Part shown: positions 50,715 through 59,534 of the stretch, in pieces | Layout of the letters: each line of letters starts with the position of its first letter | How positions within the stretch are numbered: position 1 is the stretch's first letter | NCBI GenBank assembly: GCA_021498125.1 | Contig: JAIZWL010000001.1 | Location: forward strand, 509,434-573,433 | Source: Candidatus Thorarchaeota archaeon | GTDB taxonomy: Archaea; Asgardarchaeota; Thorarchaeia; Thorarchaeales; Thorarchaeaceae | Direction of reading: 5' to 3' | DNA length: 64,000 bases | Made by a program: the position numbers and the translations under genes | The notes under the pieces: model-generated | Databases searched by the model: none | Told to the model about the DNA's origin: nothing | The model's input: the letters and a program-made list of their open reading frames with translations, nothing else

Positions 50715-51431
50715 ATGTTACAAACAATCGATATGGCTATCCGCGAAGTTCACATTGGACTTTGGTTCCTTGTTGTGGGCTATTACTTCTTTCTGTTCCT
50801 GTTTCTCTTGTTCTTCCGTTGGCGAAACACCAAGAATCCATTCCAGCTAGCAATGGCTCTGTTCTTTTTGCTACTGGCCATTGGAAGATGTTTCTACTTT
50901 GTCGGTGATTTCTATGCGGATTCACGCTCACTATATGGTGGACTCCCCTCTCTTGGCGTCACTACATTACTACCTGATCTCACTCCATGGCTTAGTGCTG
51001 GTGCATTCTTTCAATGGATGGCCCTTGCAATTCTTTCGGCAACAGCAGGCTTCATGATTATCGGACGAAGATGGGGCGAGATTCTCTTTGCAACCCCCGC
51101 TGCGATAATTGCAGTCGTACTGGCAGTCTTTCCTCTGGACTCAGGTATGCGTGCGAATATTACCGGTAGTGCAGGAGCAATCTATGCATTATTCATCCCC
51201 TTATTGTTCTGGTATCTGGCATATCAGTCAGGCGGGCTTCTCCGAAGGTCAAACTTCATTCTTGGACTTGGCTTCTTTGTTCTCTTTGCGGGTAGAGCGG
51301 TTCACTCCGGTAGAGAAGTACTGGCAACTTTTGTCTTCGGGAGCTACACGATTCCCGGCATTCTCGCACCGGGCCTGATTGTGATAGGACTGATTCTTAT
51401 TGCTATAGGAAATGAATGGGGTCAGAAATAA
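50715..51431 (+). CDS. Seven-transmembrane protein of unknown function
   Basis: 238 residues with seven predicted membrane helices and very short loops; the first is GLWFLVVGYYFFLFLFLLFF. Layout recalls the 7TM sensor regions found in front of archaeal histidine kinases, but no kinase follows. I use ATG 50715 (GGAGTGAG upstream); the longer frame from 50370 overlaps a gene on the other strand. Confidence 0.7.
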   Translation: MLQTIDMAIREVHIGLWFLVVGYYFFLFLFLLFFRWRNTKNPFQLAMALFFLLLAIGRCFYFVGDFYADSRSLYGGLPSLGVTTLLPDLTPWLSAGAFFQWMALAILSATAGFMIIGRRWGEILFATPAAIIAVVLAVFPLDSGMRANITGSAGAIYALFIPLLFWYLAYQSGGLLRRSNFILGLGFFVLFAGRAVHSGREVLATFVFGSYTIPGILAPGLIVIGLILIAIGNEWGQK

Positions 51432-51442
51432 TTACATACATG

Positions 51443-51476
51443 TGGTAGAGGTGATTTGATCTCTACCATTCAATCT
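51443..51476 (+). terminator. Hairpin between convergent genes
   Basis: An 8-bp stem (51443-51450 with 51461-51468), 10-base loop, then T-rich sequence. It lies 12 bp after the 7TM gene stop and just before the stop of the convergent longin-like gene. Confidence 0.6.
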
Positions 51477-51479
51477 CTT

Positions 51480-52091
51480 TTAGCCGATCTCTTTCCATTC
51501 AAGCATTTTTAGATCTTCAAGAGTATGGAGTGCTTTTTGTACATCTTTGAGATGCTTTCCGAGCTGATCTGCAATTGCTCGTGTGGTGAGGCTCCCCTTA
51601 CACATCTTTGCAACATCGTACGTGTCTTGGTCCATCTGTCCAAGTCGAACAAGCATTGGTGAGACCTTGCCTTTTAGAAGCGGGACTATGATTTTCTTTT
51701 CTGAGGCCTTCCCGTTCTTGGTAATGTCGTCAAGGATCTTGCCAAATTTCTCAAATGGCTCCAGATTGCCATCCCAGTCCACAAGGACATCTTCGTACTC
51801 TTTTACAAAGGCATTATTCACATCCGCAAGAACGGCCATGGCTGCATTGGTGTCGTCCACTTTATCCACGATCGCTGCAACAATGACATTTTTTCTGAGT
51901 GAGAGGCAGATGTCAAAAGCTCCAAAGTCTATTACGTGAACACGATTCCCGGAACTCAGCTCTCGCCCGAATTGAATCAGGGCGGTCAAAAACCCGCTGA
52001 TGAGGTTCGGATCCATGTCGGCCTCGCCATATTTTCTGTCGAGAACACACAACCCACTGTCAGCAATGAGGATGTAGATGGCCTGAATCAA
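51480..52091 (-). CDS. Longin-like protein with C-terminal winged helix
   Basis: About 203 residues. From TTG 52091 the protein would begin MIQAIYILIADSGLCVLDRK, the usual beginning of longin/adaptin-small-chain-like domains. A long helix (GFLTALIQFGREL), strands HVIDFGAFDICLS and NVIVAAIVDK, and a closing helix pair up to about 125 follow. Residues 145-200 form a winged helix (GSLTTRAIADQLGKHLKDVQKAL). ATG 52136 would add 15 residues, but a TATA-like GATATAAAC near 52146-52154 (complement) puts the transcript start inside that extension. Longin domains act in vesicle traffic in eukaryotes and pair with GTPases in Asgard archaea. Confidence 0.7.
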   Translation of the reverse strand: MIQAIYILIADSGLCVLDRKYGEADMDPNLISGFLTALIQFGRELSSGNRVHVIDFGAFDICLSLRKNVIVAAIVDKVDDTNAAMAVLADVNNAFVKEYEDVLVDWDGNLEPFEKFGKILDDITKNGKASEKKIIVPLLKGKVSPMLVRLGQMDQDTYDVAKMCKGSLTTRAIADQLGKHLKDVQKALHTLEDLKMLEWKEIG

Positions 52092-52244
52092 ATCGAGATC
52101 GCTCCATTCAATACTTACGAATTCACTATGAATCATGTGTTTATATCAGTATTCGTGCTGTGGCCTTATTGATTTGTTTTTGGTTTTGTTGGCAAAATTA
52201 ACATTCCGGAGGGCTTTTTACCGATACTACTGGAGCATTCTACG

Positions 52245-52952
52245 GTGAACACGGTGGACACAGCAAAGGATGCCCGGGTTCTAATCGTAGAGGATGCACT
52301 TGCTCGCCTCACGGCTCTCATTCGCAATCGGCGACTGAAGATGCATCTGAACTATGGAAAGTTCAATGAGGTGTTAAAGACTCTTGAGGGGATCTTTTAC
52401 GAGATCAAGTACTCCTATGTAGAGGCACCACAACTGGCTGAACTTCCGGCTACAAAAAAGATCGTTCAGGCAGTTGTTGCTATGGGCGAAGGCTTTGAGA
52501 CCACCCTTACGTCAACTGGTCACAAACCTAAGACCGAGGGTGAGAGATTAGCAATTGCAGAGTTCCGCTATGCAATTCGTGCCATCACTGGGTTCCCACG
52601 AAGGCTCCAAAAATTCCCTGATGATGCCGGGTACGCCGTGGATCTACTAGCTGTCGAGATCAGTCAGACGAGTGCGGTGAAAGGCAGCGACAAACTCACC
52701 GAATGCCGATGCACCGACGGTTCACGAATCTGGACTATTGTGACCAATATTCAAGGTGTCAAAAAGGAGACGAAATTAGCTGCTGCTGTGCTTCCCCCGA
52801 CAGAATTCATGGGCGTGATTAGCGAGGCCATGTTCTTAGGGGGTGAGTCGTTGCCGGATGAAACATCTCTCGGTCTTATGGATGATATTCCTGAACGATC
52901 ACTTGCACAGGCACGTGGGCAGGTGCTCTCCTTGATCAAGAGGCTTGCGTAA
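52245..52952 (+). CDS. Protein with C-terminal EMAP/CsaA-like tRNA-binding OB fold
   Basis: 235 residues from GTG 52245. The N-terminal 120 residues are helical. Residues about 130-210 match the tRNA-binding OB domain found at the end of methionyl-tRNA synthetase and in CsaA: IWTIVTNIQGVKK, AAAVLPPTEFMGVISEAMFL. Archaea have stand-alone proteins of this type that probably bind tRNA. The MazG-like gene starts three bases after the stop, suggesting one operon. Confidence 0.75.
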   Translation: MNTVDTAKDARVLIVEDALARLTALIRNRRLKMHLNYGKFNEVLKTLEGIFYEIKYSYVEAPQLAELPATKKIVQAVVAMGEGFETTLTSTGHKPKTEGERLAIAEFRYAIRAITGFPRRLQKFPDDAGYAVDLLAVEISQTSAVKGSDKLTECRCTDGSRIWTIVTNIQGVKKETKLAAAVLPPTEFMGVISEAMFLGGESLPDETSLGLMDDIPERSLAQARGQVLSLIKRLA

Positions 52953-52954
52953 AA

Positions 52955-53293
52955 GTGGTAGAGCTAAAAGAACTTCAGAAGCGATTGAATGAGTTCGATG
53001 AGGCACGAGGCTGGAATTCATTTCCTGCGTCACAGGTCTTCACTCATCTGATCGAGGAACTTGGTGAGATTTCCCGTTTTATCACCATCGAGGAAGGCTA
53101 CAAAATAGTAGGAATTGGTCATGAGGCACCGAAAAAAGAATCACTGGGCCGAGAATTCGCTCAGGTCTTCTCATTATTTGTGCAGTTGGCCAATCACTTT
53201 GGCATCGATCTCGAAACCTGTATTCAAGAAGAACTGGAGATTATGGGGCGGCGATTTCCTGAGGATGAGTGGGCGAAGCGTCTAAAGAAGTGA
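52955..53293 (+). CDS. MazG-like nucleotide pyrophosphohydrolase
   Basis: 112 residues. It has the all-helical MazG core with RGWNSFPASQVFTHLIEELG carrying the EExxE metal ligands and a following REFAQVF helix with the second acidic residue. Family enzymes clean up non-canonical or excess NTPs. The start is GTG 52955 and overlaps the ribosome-site region at the end of the previous gene. Confidence 0.8.
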   Translation: MVELKELQKRLNEFDEARGWNSFPASQVFTHLIEELGEISRFITIEEGYKIVGIGHEAPKKESLGREFAQVFSLFVQLANHFGIDLETCIQEELEIMGRRFPEDEWAKRLKK

Positions 53294-53340
53294 ACTATGC
53301 CCCACCGCGAAACGACTGGACGGATGGCCGTGCAGTGATT

Positions 53341-53772
53341 CTATTGCAGTCGTCGTTGGGCATCAAGTGCCTTTTTGGCCATGTCCTCAAGATCCTTTGT
53401 TGCAGCAAGGAGGCCTAGTGCCTTATTTCGGACTACTGTAATGTTCTTCTCTTTGGCCCACTGAGCAAGACCTGTCACAAGAGGGCCAAGTGCAGTCCGT
53501 GCAGCCTCTACGGTTCCCACAGCCTTCCCTAAAAGCTCAAGAGCCTCTTTTGGTTTCATTCCTGATTCTGCGACTCTCATCCAAACCAGGGCATGAATCA
53601 TATACAGCGAGTCCAACATCAGTGTTGGTGACTTGGGATTATCCTGTACCTTCTTGATCAGTCTGTCCTGTCTGGTTTCAAAGACATCCTTGAAGAGGCC
53701 AAATGCCTTCTTCACATTTCCCTTATCCAGTTCGATTATTCCTTTCTGAAGCTTTTCATCGGTTTCGGACAT
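53341..53772 (-). CDS. Small helical (TPR-like) protein
   Basis: 143 residues, all-helical: two amphipathic helices like a single TPR (IIELDKGNVKKAFGLFKDVF), a middle hydrophobic pair, then a lysine-rich C-terminal helix. No motif identifies a function. It is convergent with the MazG-like gene, 47 bp apart. ATG 53772 is a reasonable start. Confidence 0.65.
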   Translation of the reverse strand: MSETDEKLQKGIIELDKGNVKKAFGLFKDVFETRQDRLIKKVQDNPKSPTLMLDSLYMIHALVWMRVAESGMKPKEALELLGKAVGTVEAARTALGPLVTGLAQWAKEKNITVVRNKALGLLAATKDLEDMAKKALDAQRRLQ

Positions 53773-54064
53773 CGCTGTATCCTCTCAGTTTATTGTCTGA
53801 TGCTCTGTTGAGTGTTCAAGATACTATTATGACTTTCTGCTCGTATCAATGTTCCTAAGTATGTGTATTATGTTTTTGAACATTGTTGATGCTAATCAGC
53901 CGGGAATCTAAAGCGAAACCTCTCTCTATGTACATCGGAATGACGTGGATCTGTATAGACTTGTTTCAGGGACGGTCCTCTACTTAATTTTCTGTGAGAG
54001 ATAATGTTTATTTCCTGCCATTCGCTTCAGATTATATCTGCGACTTGACACTGGAGGTATACAA

Positions 54065-55657
54065 TTGGTTAAGACTACATTCACGTTTGAGGAACTCAAG
54101 AGGATCTCTTATAGAGAGCTACGGGAACTTCAGGAACGCAAGTTTAAGGCGTTCATCCGATATCAGGTCTATCCGAACCATCCTTACTATAGACGGCTCT
54201 TCAAGGAAAATAACATTGATCCGTTCAATATCACAAAGATAGAGGACTGGGAGAAGTACCAAATCCCATTGGTTCGAAAGATCGACTACAAAGACCATCT
54301 CAAGGAGTTTGTACTGAATCCCTCAGAAGTGGATGGCAAAGAGAGGGACCCCGCAGAGATTGTCAAGAACCTACTGAACTATGCTCGTGCCGCAGGCAAG
54401 GCCGAGCTGTATAAATTTCTAAGAAATAATGGGGCCCGCGTAAAATTACATCTGGGTGCATCTGCGGCAATGGACAGAATTAGAGAACGTTTGACCTACA
54501 TGTATGCCCCGCTTCAGTTCTGGTTGAGTTCAGGTCGCGCCTCTGGGATGCCAGCACCTGTATTTCTCACGCGATATGATAATGATCTCTTGTACAAGAA
54601 TTGTGTCAAGGTCGGCCAGATGGCTGTTGATCCCTGGGCTGCTGAGGGATGGGAACTGGTGAGCATGAATCTCTTCCCCTATGCACCACATCTAGGATGG
54701 CATGCAGTTAACTTGGGTCTCAAACAGATGTCAAAATTCTATGTGGCCACAAGTGCTGGTGGGGCAATTCCCACGCCAAAACTTGTAGAGATTGCAAATC
54801 TCTTCAAAGCAAATGGCTTTGCAGGCATGCCCAGCTATCTCCGTAACAGGTTCATCCGTGCGATGAAGGAAGCAGACTATGAGGCTCCTGAGAAAGTCGT
54901 GGTTCTCTTGGCCGGAGAGAAGATCTACCCTCCAGTAGTAGATGATATGATCTCAACCCTCAAGTCCAAAGGTGCAAAGGAAGTCCGTGTTATTGGGGGA
55001 TATGCATCATCTGAGAGCAAGGTCTCGTTTGCCGTGCAGTGTGATTATAACGGACCTTATCATAATGTGAGTCCTCTTGTCCTCTCTTTCGAGTTCACCC
55101 GGCTCAATAAGGATGGAAGCTGGGAGTTTGTTGACGAGAACGAGCCGGGGCATGTTACTCTGTTCCATCTGGATGCGACAGGTACGGTCTTCGAAGGTTT
55201 TCTCTTGGGTGATGTTACCTCCCGTCATGAGAACGGAAAGTGCCCGATCTGTGGGATTGATGGTCCTCACTTTTGGGACATTGGCCGTCAAAATGATGCT
55301 GAGGCTCAAATTGAAATCATGGGACTCTCAGAGAAAAAGATCAAAGGTGCCACCGTCAATCTGACCGCTCTGAGAACGGATCTCCTTCGTTTCCCTGAGA
55401 TTGAGGAGATACAGATAGAGATTGCCAAGGAGGACATGAGCGATCCGTACAGTATGGATGTTCTCAACTTGTATGTTGCAACGCATTCATCAGTGAGACC
55501 CCCACATAACACACTCGTCACTGAGATACAGCGTCTGACAAAAGACTCGACAGAGATTACTCCACGAGTCTTTATGATGTCCTTTGAAGAACTTCTCGAG
55601 AAGGCGGGTGGTATGAAGTTCATGGAGATTGCAGATGTACGTCCAAAACCTGCATGA
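54065..55657 (+). CDS. PaaK-like adenylate-forming enzyme (phenylacetate-CoA ligase family)
   Basis: 530 residues. The start resembles PaaK enzymes, with a helix carrying YPNHPYYRRLFKENNI. The adenylation motifs are VIGGYASSES in place of the usual YG.TE, and LFHLDATGTVFEGFLLGDVT, with the hinge region and a C-terminal cap (LLRFPEIEEIQIEI). A CPICGIDGPH knuckle near 400 is also typical. It activates a carboxylic acid as AMP ester and may pass it to CoA; the acid is unknown. The start is TTG 54065 with GGAGGT six bases ahead. A 290-bp gene-free region precedes it. Confidence 0.82.
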   Translation: MVKTTFTFEELKRISYRELRELQERKFKAFIRYQVYPNHPYYRRLFKENNIDPFNITKIEDWEKYQIPLVRKIDYKDHLKEFVLNPSEVDGKERDPAEIVKNLLNYARAAGKAELYKFLRNNGARVKLHLGASAAMDRIRERLTYMYAPLQFWLSSGRASGMPAPVFLTRYDNDLLYKNCVKVGQMAVDPWAAEGWELVSMNLFPYAPHLGWHAVNLGLKQMSKFYVATSAGGAIPTPKLVEIANLFKANGFAGMPSYLRNRFIRAMKEADYEAPEKVVVLLAGEKIYPPVVDDMISTLKSKGAKEVRVIGGYASSESKVSFAVQCDYNGPYHNVSPLVLSFEFTRLNKDGSWEFVDENEPGHVTLFHLDATGTVFEGFLLGDVTSRHENGKCPICGIDGPHFWDIGRQNDAEAQIEIMGLSEKKIKGATVNLTALRTDLLRFPEIEEIQIEIAKEDMSDPYSMDVLNLYVATHSSVRPPHNTLVTEIQRLTKDSTEITPRVFMMSFEELLEKAGGMKFMEIADVRPKPA

Positions 55658-55727
55658 CAGATTACAAGTTTATGGCTTAAGCCAAAGAACAAATAAGGAT
55701 AATCTGATAGTACGAGGTCGATGCACT

Positions 55728-56663
55728 ATGGCGCTTGAAAACGAGCCTGACGGAATCACAACTGGTGAGGAACGTTTTGCAATCAGTGCTTATGATATTG
55801 CAAGTCGTACACTCACACTCTGGTTGCGTAGGATTTTGGAATATATCATAGTGGCGGGGGCAATCTTGCTCTTGTACCAAACGATCTCTCTGATTGTGAT
55901 AATGGTTGTTACGGGGTCTCTGCCCAACTTCATATCATTTAATGGAAATGTCTTGGATATAGTGAATCATTTGCTCACTCTAGTGTCTTCAGTGTCCGCC
56001 TATTCGGCAACTGTGGCTTTCTTCTCAATAGGCGGTTTGTTTGTTTCTGCTTTTGTCACAGGTGCAACCATTAAATTTGCATATTCCGATTATGGTACTC
56101 CCGGTAATGGTACTGTTAGAGAGAGTCTTTCATTTGCTACGAGCAGAATGTTCAAGCTGATTGGAATCGGTTTGCTCCGTGCCCTCATTACGGGTGCGTT
56201 CTTTGTTCCTCTTGTGTTTGTTATGTTCGCTATCGCGGCAATTCCCATGACCGATCCCTATGTGTGGATGGTCCAAGTTCAGCAGTATGTTTCGCTCCTC
56301 TTACTGAGTATAATAATACTATTTATTGGTGTCTATGTGATAATCCGTCTTACTCCTGCCATGGCAGTCGGTACGATTGAGGATCTAGGGGTTGTGGATT
56401 CTGTTAAACGCGCATATCGACTCAGCGGACGAAACTTCTGGCATATCTTGGGAGGTATGATTCTTGTGTGGCTAGGAGTTGCATTACTGAACTTGGTCAT
56501 TATGGCAATAGTGTCTCTGTTTGTGCCTAATTTCACATTGGCATCATCGATTGGAGGACTTGTTGGGGTTGCCTTGTTCTCTGCAATCGATATGATCTTT
56601 CAGACGGTCTTGTATCGCGATTTAGTTGCCAGAGCCAATGTGTTTGAGGAAACTTATTGGTGA
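55728..56663 (+). CDS. Multi-pass membrane protein (GPDPase-membrane-domain-like)
   Basis: 311 residues with about six membrane segments. A motif VDSVKRAYRLSGRNFWHILGG near residues 220-240 matches the amphipathic loop of the family that includes the membrane part of some glycerophosphodiester phosphodiesterases. No phosphodiesterase domain is present. I start at ATG 55728 with GAGGTCG upstream; the longer frame from 55629 overlaps the ligase gene. A strong terminator follows. Confidence 0.7.
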   Translation: MALENEPDGITTGEERFAISAYDIASRTLTLWLRRILEYIIVAGAILLLYQTISLIVIMVVTGSLPNFISFNGNVLDIVNHLLTLVSSVSAYSATVAFFSIGGLFVSAFVTGATIKFAYSDYGTPGNGTVRESLSFATSRMFKLIGIGLLRALITGAFFVPLVFVMFAIAAIPMTDPYVWMVQVQQYVSLLLLSIIILFIGVYVIIRLTPAMAVGTIEDLGVVDSVKRAYRLSGRNFWHILGGMILVWLGVALLNLVIMAIVSLFVPNFTLASSIGGLVGVALFSAIDMIFQTVLYRDLVARANVFEETYW

Positions 56664-56670
56664 TTGTTGA

Positions 56671-56706
56671 CGAGCCCTCTGATAGGGCTCGCTCTTTTCT
56701 TTTTTA
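56671..56706 (+). terminator. Hairpin and U-tract after membrane protein gene
   Basis: An 8-bp perfect stem (56671-56678 CGAGCCCT with 56684-56691 AGGGCTCG), 5-base loop and T-rich run to 56706, placed between two convergent genes. Confidence 0.8.
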
Positions 56707-56711
56707 GTTGG

Positions 56712-57206
56712 TTATTCGTCGTCCAAGATGCGTTCATACATCTGGACAAACATACCTTCATCTTGTTCGTACGGCTCGCCCCAAGGTCTGAATCCGAACT
56801 TGGCCATCAAGCGTTCACCTATTTTGCTTCCGACCAAGATATTGCAATAATTACGCCGTAATCCATGGGCACGTGCATATTCTGCAAACTGTAGATACAT
56901 TGCAGAAGCGAGACCTGAGGCTCGACAGGAGCGACTAACTGTCTGATGTTCTCCATAGAGACCCTTGTCTGTGATTATGGCCTTGTAGACCCCAACGATC
57001 TTACCCTCGAGACGGGCTCCAAAATAGTGATATCCCGAATGCATCTCCTCTATAATCTGTTCCGGAGTGTACATTCGCTTTTTTCTCCATGATGTGGGGT
57101 ATTCCTTCTGAAGCGGCCAGACCTCCTTGAACAGTTGTGAGATCTCCTCAGCATCCTCTTCTGTGAACTCTATGATCTTAATCTCTTCAGGTGCAAGCTC
57201 AGCCAT
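56712..57206 (-). CDS. GNAT-family N-acetyltransferase
   Basis: 164 residues with the GNAT order: N-terminal strand and helix pair (IIEFTEEDAEEISQLF), central strands FGARLEGKIVGVYKAII, the acetyl-CoA-binding region VSRSCRASGLASAM in place of the usual Q/RxxGxG/A, and a C-terminal IGERLMAKFGFRPWG. The substrate is unknown. It is last in the minus-strand run from 64 kb, 68 bp after the radical SAM gene, so co-transcription is possible. Confidence 0.85.
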   Translation of the reverse strand: MAELAPEEIKIIEFTEEDAEEISQLFKEVWPLQKEYPTSWRKKRMYTPEQIIEEMHSGYHYFGARLEGKIVGVYKAIITDKGLYGEHQTVSRSCRASGLASAMYLQFAEYARAHGLRRNYCNILVGSKIGERLMAKFGFRPWGEPYEQDEGMFVQMYERILDDE

Positions 57207-57274
57207 AGATCATCCCATCAGTTTTGTGTGGTTTATGTTTGATTTGCACGAACAAATAAACGCCGCTCTCAGGG

Positions 57275-58390
57275 CTATTGGTGTGTTTTGGCCCAGTCAA
57301 AGGCCTCTTGAATGGGCGTACAGCCACCACATTTGTGGCAACCAGCCACTGTCTTATCAGGATTCAGATCATTGTCGTAGAGAATTCGTCCTACATTTTT
57401 GTAAAATGCTATGGCGCCCTCCAAGTCGGACACATAGGGAGGTATGTAGTTTGCGAGTTGGCTTCCATATGCTGGCCTAAACGGAGTGACGACAGTCATT
57501 ATTCCCAATTCTGATAGCTCTTGGATAAATGATAATGTGGTTGCTTGATCTTCTCCTAGGCCATAGAGAAGAAAGGTGCTCACATTGCCTCGGTCAAAGT
57601 AATCAAGGGCTGTATCCCAAGCTTGGCGATAGAGGTTCAATGGACCGTACTCGTGTTTTCCGGGGCATACTCGTTTACGGACCTCATCATCGGCGCTCTC
57701 AATGTGGATCCCTACTGCATTTGCACCTGCAGTAGCAACATTCTCTATGTATCTCATTTCGGTTGGAGGTTCGAACTGCACCCCAATTGGAAGGTCCGAG
57801 ACCTCACGGATTTTTTTAATTATTCTGACGAGTCTATTTGTCCCGACATCGGGGGCGTCTGGAGTACCAGTCGTGATCAGGATGTTCTTGATGACCCCTT
57901 CCCGCTCAGCAGCCATGACCACTTCCGCCACTTGTTCTGGTTGCTTGTCTAAGATTGTGTCACCCGCGTTTAACGAGACTGGGATTGTGCAGAATTTACA
58001 CTGGCTTCCGTGGGCCCAATAGCGACAGGCCTGATACGCTGTCGTTGCAAGGGTCTCACTACCATGCAAGAGAGCTATCTTACGATACTCTATCCCATCC
58101 GCCGTCTTCATACCCAAAAACTTGGGTGTCGGCACTGCACGAAGCTCGACAGCCCCGTCGTATATCCATACTAGGGGATCCTCTGTCGGTTCCAATGTTG
58201 CAGAATGAAATACCTCTGCTTGTTTTCCGCTCCTGAGTGGTACTCCAACGGGACGCCCATTTGGAATGATGAAATATCGAGCACCCACTGGACCAGCGCC
58301 GCCTCGACGACCTTTGAGTTCCTTTTTGATCACGGTCGCACCCTGAGTGAGAAGCCGAATTTTCAGCCGAAGTAATTCTTCAGTGTTCAT
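57275..58390 (-). CDS. Radical SAM protein (resembles the MSMEG_0568 family)
   Basis: 371 residues. The cluster motif is C122-x8-C131-x2-C134 (CRYWAHGSQCKFC), a longer first spacing than the usual CxxxCxxC. Upstream, GRRGGAGPVGARYFIIPNGR resembles the conserved start of the MSMEG_0568-type radical SAM proteins found in nitrilase-linked clusters; I am moderately sure. The C-terminus has CHKCGGC, possibly an auxiliary cluster. It starts at ATG 58390, 28 bp after the preceding iron-sulphur protein gene, so it probably belongs to the same transcript. Confidence 0.75.
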   Translation of the reverse strand: MNTEELLRLKIRLLTQGATVIKKELKGRRGGAGPVGARYFIIPNGRPVGVPLRSGKQAEVFHSATLEPTEDPLVWIYDGAVELRAVPTPKFLGMKTADGIEYRKIALLHGSETLATTAYQACRYWAHGSQCKFCTIPVSLNAGDTILDKQPEQVAEVVMAAEREGVIKNILITTGTPDAPDVGTNRLVRIIKKIREVSDLPIGVQFEPPTEMRYIENVATAGANAVGIHIESADDEVRKRVCPGKHEYGPLNLYRQAWDTALDYFDRGNVSTFLLYGLGEDQATTLSFIQELSELGIMTVVTPFRPAYGSQLANYIPPYVSDLEGAIAFYKNVGRILYDNDLNPDKTVAGCHKCGGCTPIQEAFDWAKTHQ

Positions 58391-58418
58391 GATGCTCGGT
58401 CCCCTGTCACATTTTGGC

Positions 58419-59534
58419 TTAATCTATGCTCCTTTTGTGGCCATCTGCAAGCATCAGGTATTCGGGAAGATCAAGGACCTTGATCTGGTCCTGTGCCTGT
58501 GACTTTAGCATGTTCTTGCAAAATGGGCACGCTGTCACAAGATAGTCCGCGCCAGTACGAAGTGACTGCTCAATACGTTCACGGCCAATCTTTCGAGACT
58601 GTTCGGGAAACAGAGTCCTGAGACCTGCTCCATTACCACAACACATCGCATTCTCACGTGATCGCTCCATCTCTACTAATGGCGTTTCAGCGACCCGATC
58701 GATGACTCGTCGAGGTTCATCATAGATGCCACTGTGGCGCCCCAGATGGCAAGGGTCGTGGTATGTCACAGTTCCCTTGACCCCAGTGGGAAGGTCCTTC
58801 AGTTGAGAATCAAGAAATTGAGTGATATGGACAACGGGTTTGTTCAGAGTCAGTCCAAGCTCGGGATAGTCTTCTGTCAGTGTGCGATAACAACCCGGAC
58901 AGGTCACCATGATTGTTTCCGCATCCAATGCATTTAGCACTTCGACATTATGGTTTGCGGTTTCACGCGCCTCTTCCACAAAGCCTGTTCGTAAGAGCGG
59001 TGAACCGCAACACCACTCATCAGGAGTGATCGTGACGCTATACCCAAGTCGCTCAAGCAACTGGATGGTGCTCTCTGCAATCTCCTTTTCTCTATAAGCT
59101 GTAGTGCAACCAGTAAAGTAGATGACACGTTTCTCTCCTGTTCTGGTGGTCTTAAGCCACGAATTGCGATTGTTGTGATCCTCCCCATAGGGATTGTGAT
59201 GCTCATGAATGGATGTGGCAATCTCAGTCAGGCGTTCTGGGGCTCGGCCCTCTTCAACGATTCGCGCACGAACGATCTCAACAATTGACGCGATATCAAT
59301 ACCCGGTACGCACCACGTCAGGCAGGCACTGCACTCTAGGCACTGATAGAGCACTTCGATACCTCTTTCGTCAAGTGGCCGTACTCCTGTGAGGTCCTGA
59401 TGGATAAGGAGTGCCCGTCCGTGAGGCGTCGGGCTGTCAGATCTCCATGCGAAGAATGTGGGGCAGACATGCCGACACATCTTTGGGCAGGATGCGCACA
59501 TCCGCACCTGTTCTGCTATATTCTCAGGTTTCAT
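58419..59534 (-). CDS. Iron-sulphur oxidoreductase with CCG domains (GlpC/HdrD-like), second copy
   Basis: 371 residues. The N-terminus has two cysteine clusters for [4Fe-4S] centres: CASCPKMCRHVC (13-24) and CLECSACLTWC. Two CCG domains follow, with CCGSPLL and CCGNGAG, plus CPGCYR and CPFCKN. Such proteins take electrons from a flavoprotein and pass them to quinone or heterodisulphide-type acceptors. Its ATG overlaps the stop of the FAD oxidase gene (ATGA), so the two are translationally coupled and almost certainly one complex. A GGAGGTG lies upstream. Confidence 0.88.
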   Translation of the reverse strand: MKPENIAEQVRMCASCPKMCRHVCPTFFAWRSDSPTPHGRALLIHQDLTGVRPLDERGIEVLYQCLECSACLTWCVPGIDIASIVEIVRARIVEEGRAPERLTEIATSIHEHHNPYGEDHNNRNSWLKTTRTGEKRVIYFTGCTTAYREKEIAESTIQLLERLGYSVTITPDEWCCGSPLLRTGFVEEARETANHNVEVLNALDAETIMVTCPGCYRTLTEDYPELGLTLNKPVVHITQFLDSQLKDLPTGVKGTVTYHDPCHLGRHSGIYDEPRRVIDRVAETPLVEMERSRENAMCCGNGAGLRTLFPEQSRKIGRERIEQSLRTGADYLVTACPFCKNMLKSQAQDQIKVLDLPEYLMLADGHKRSID

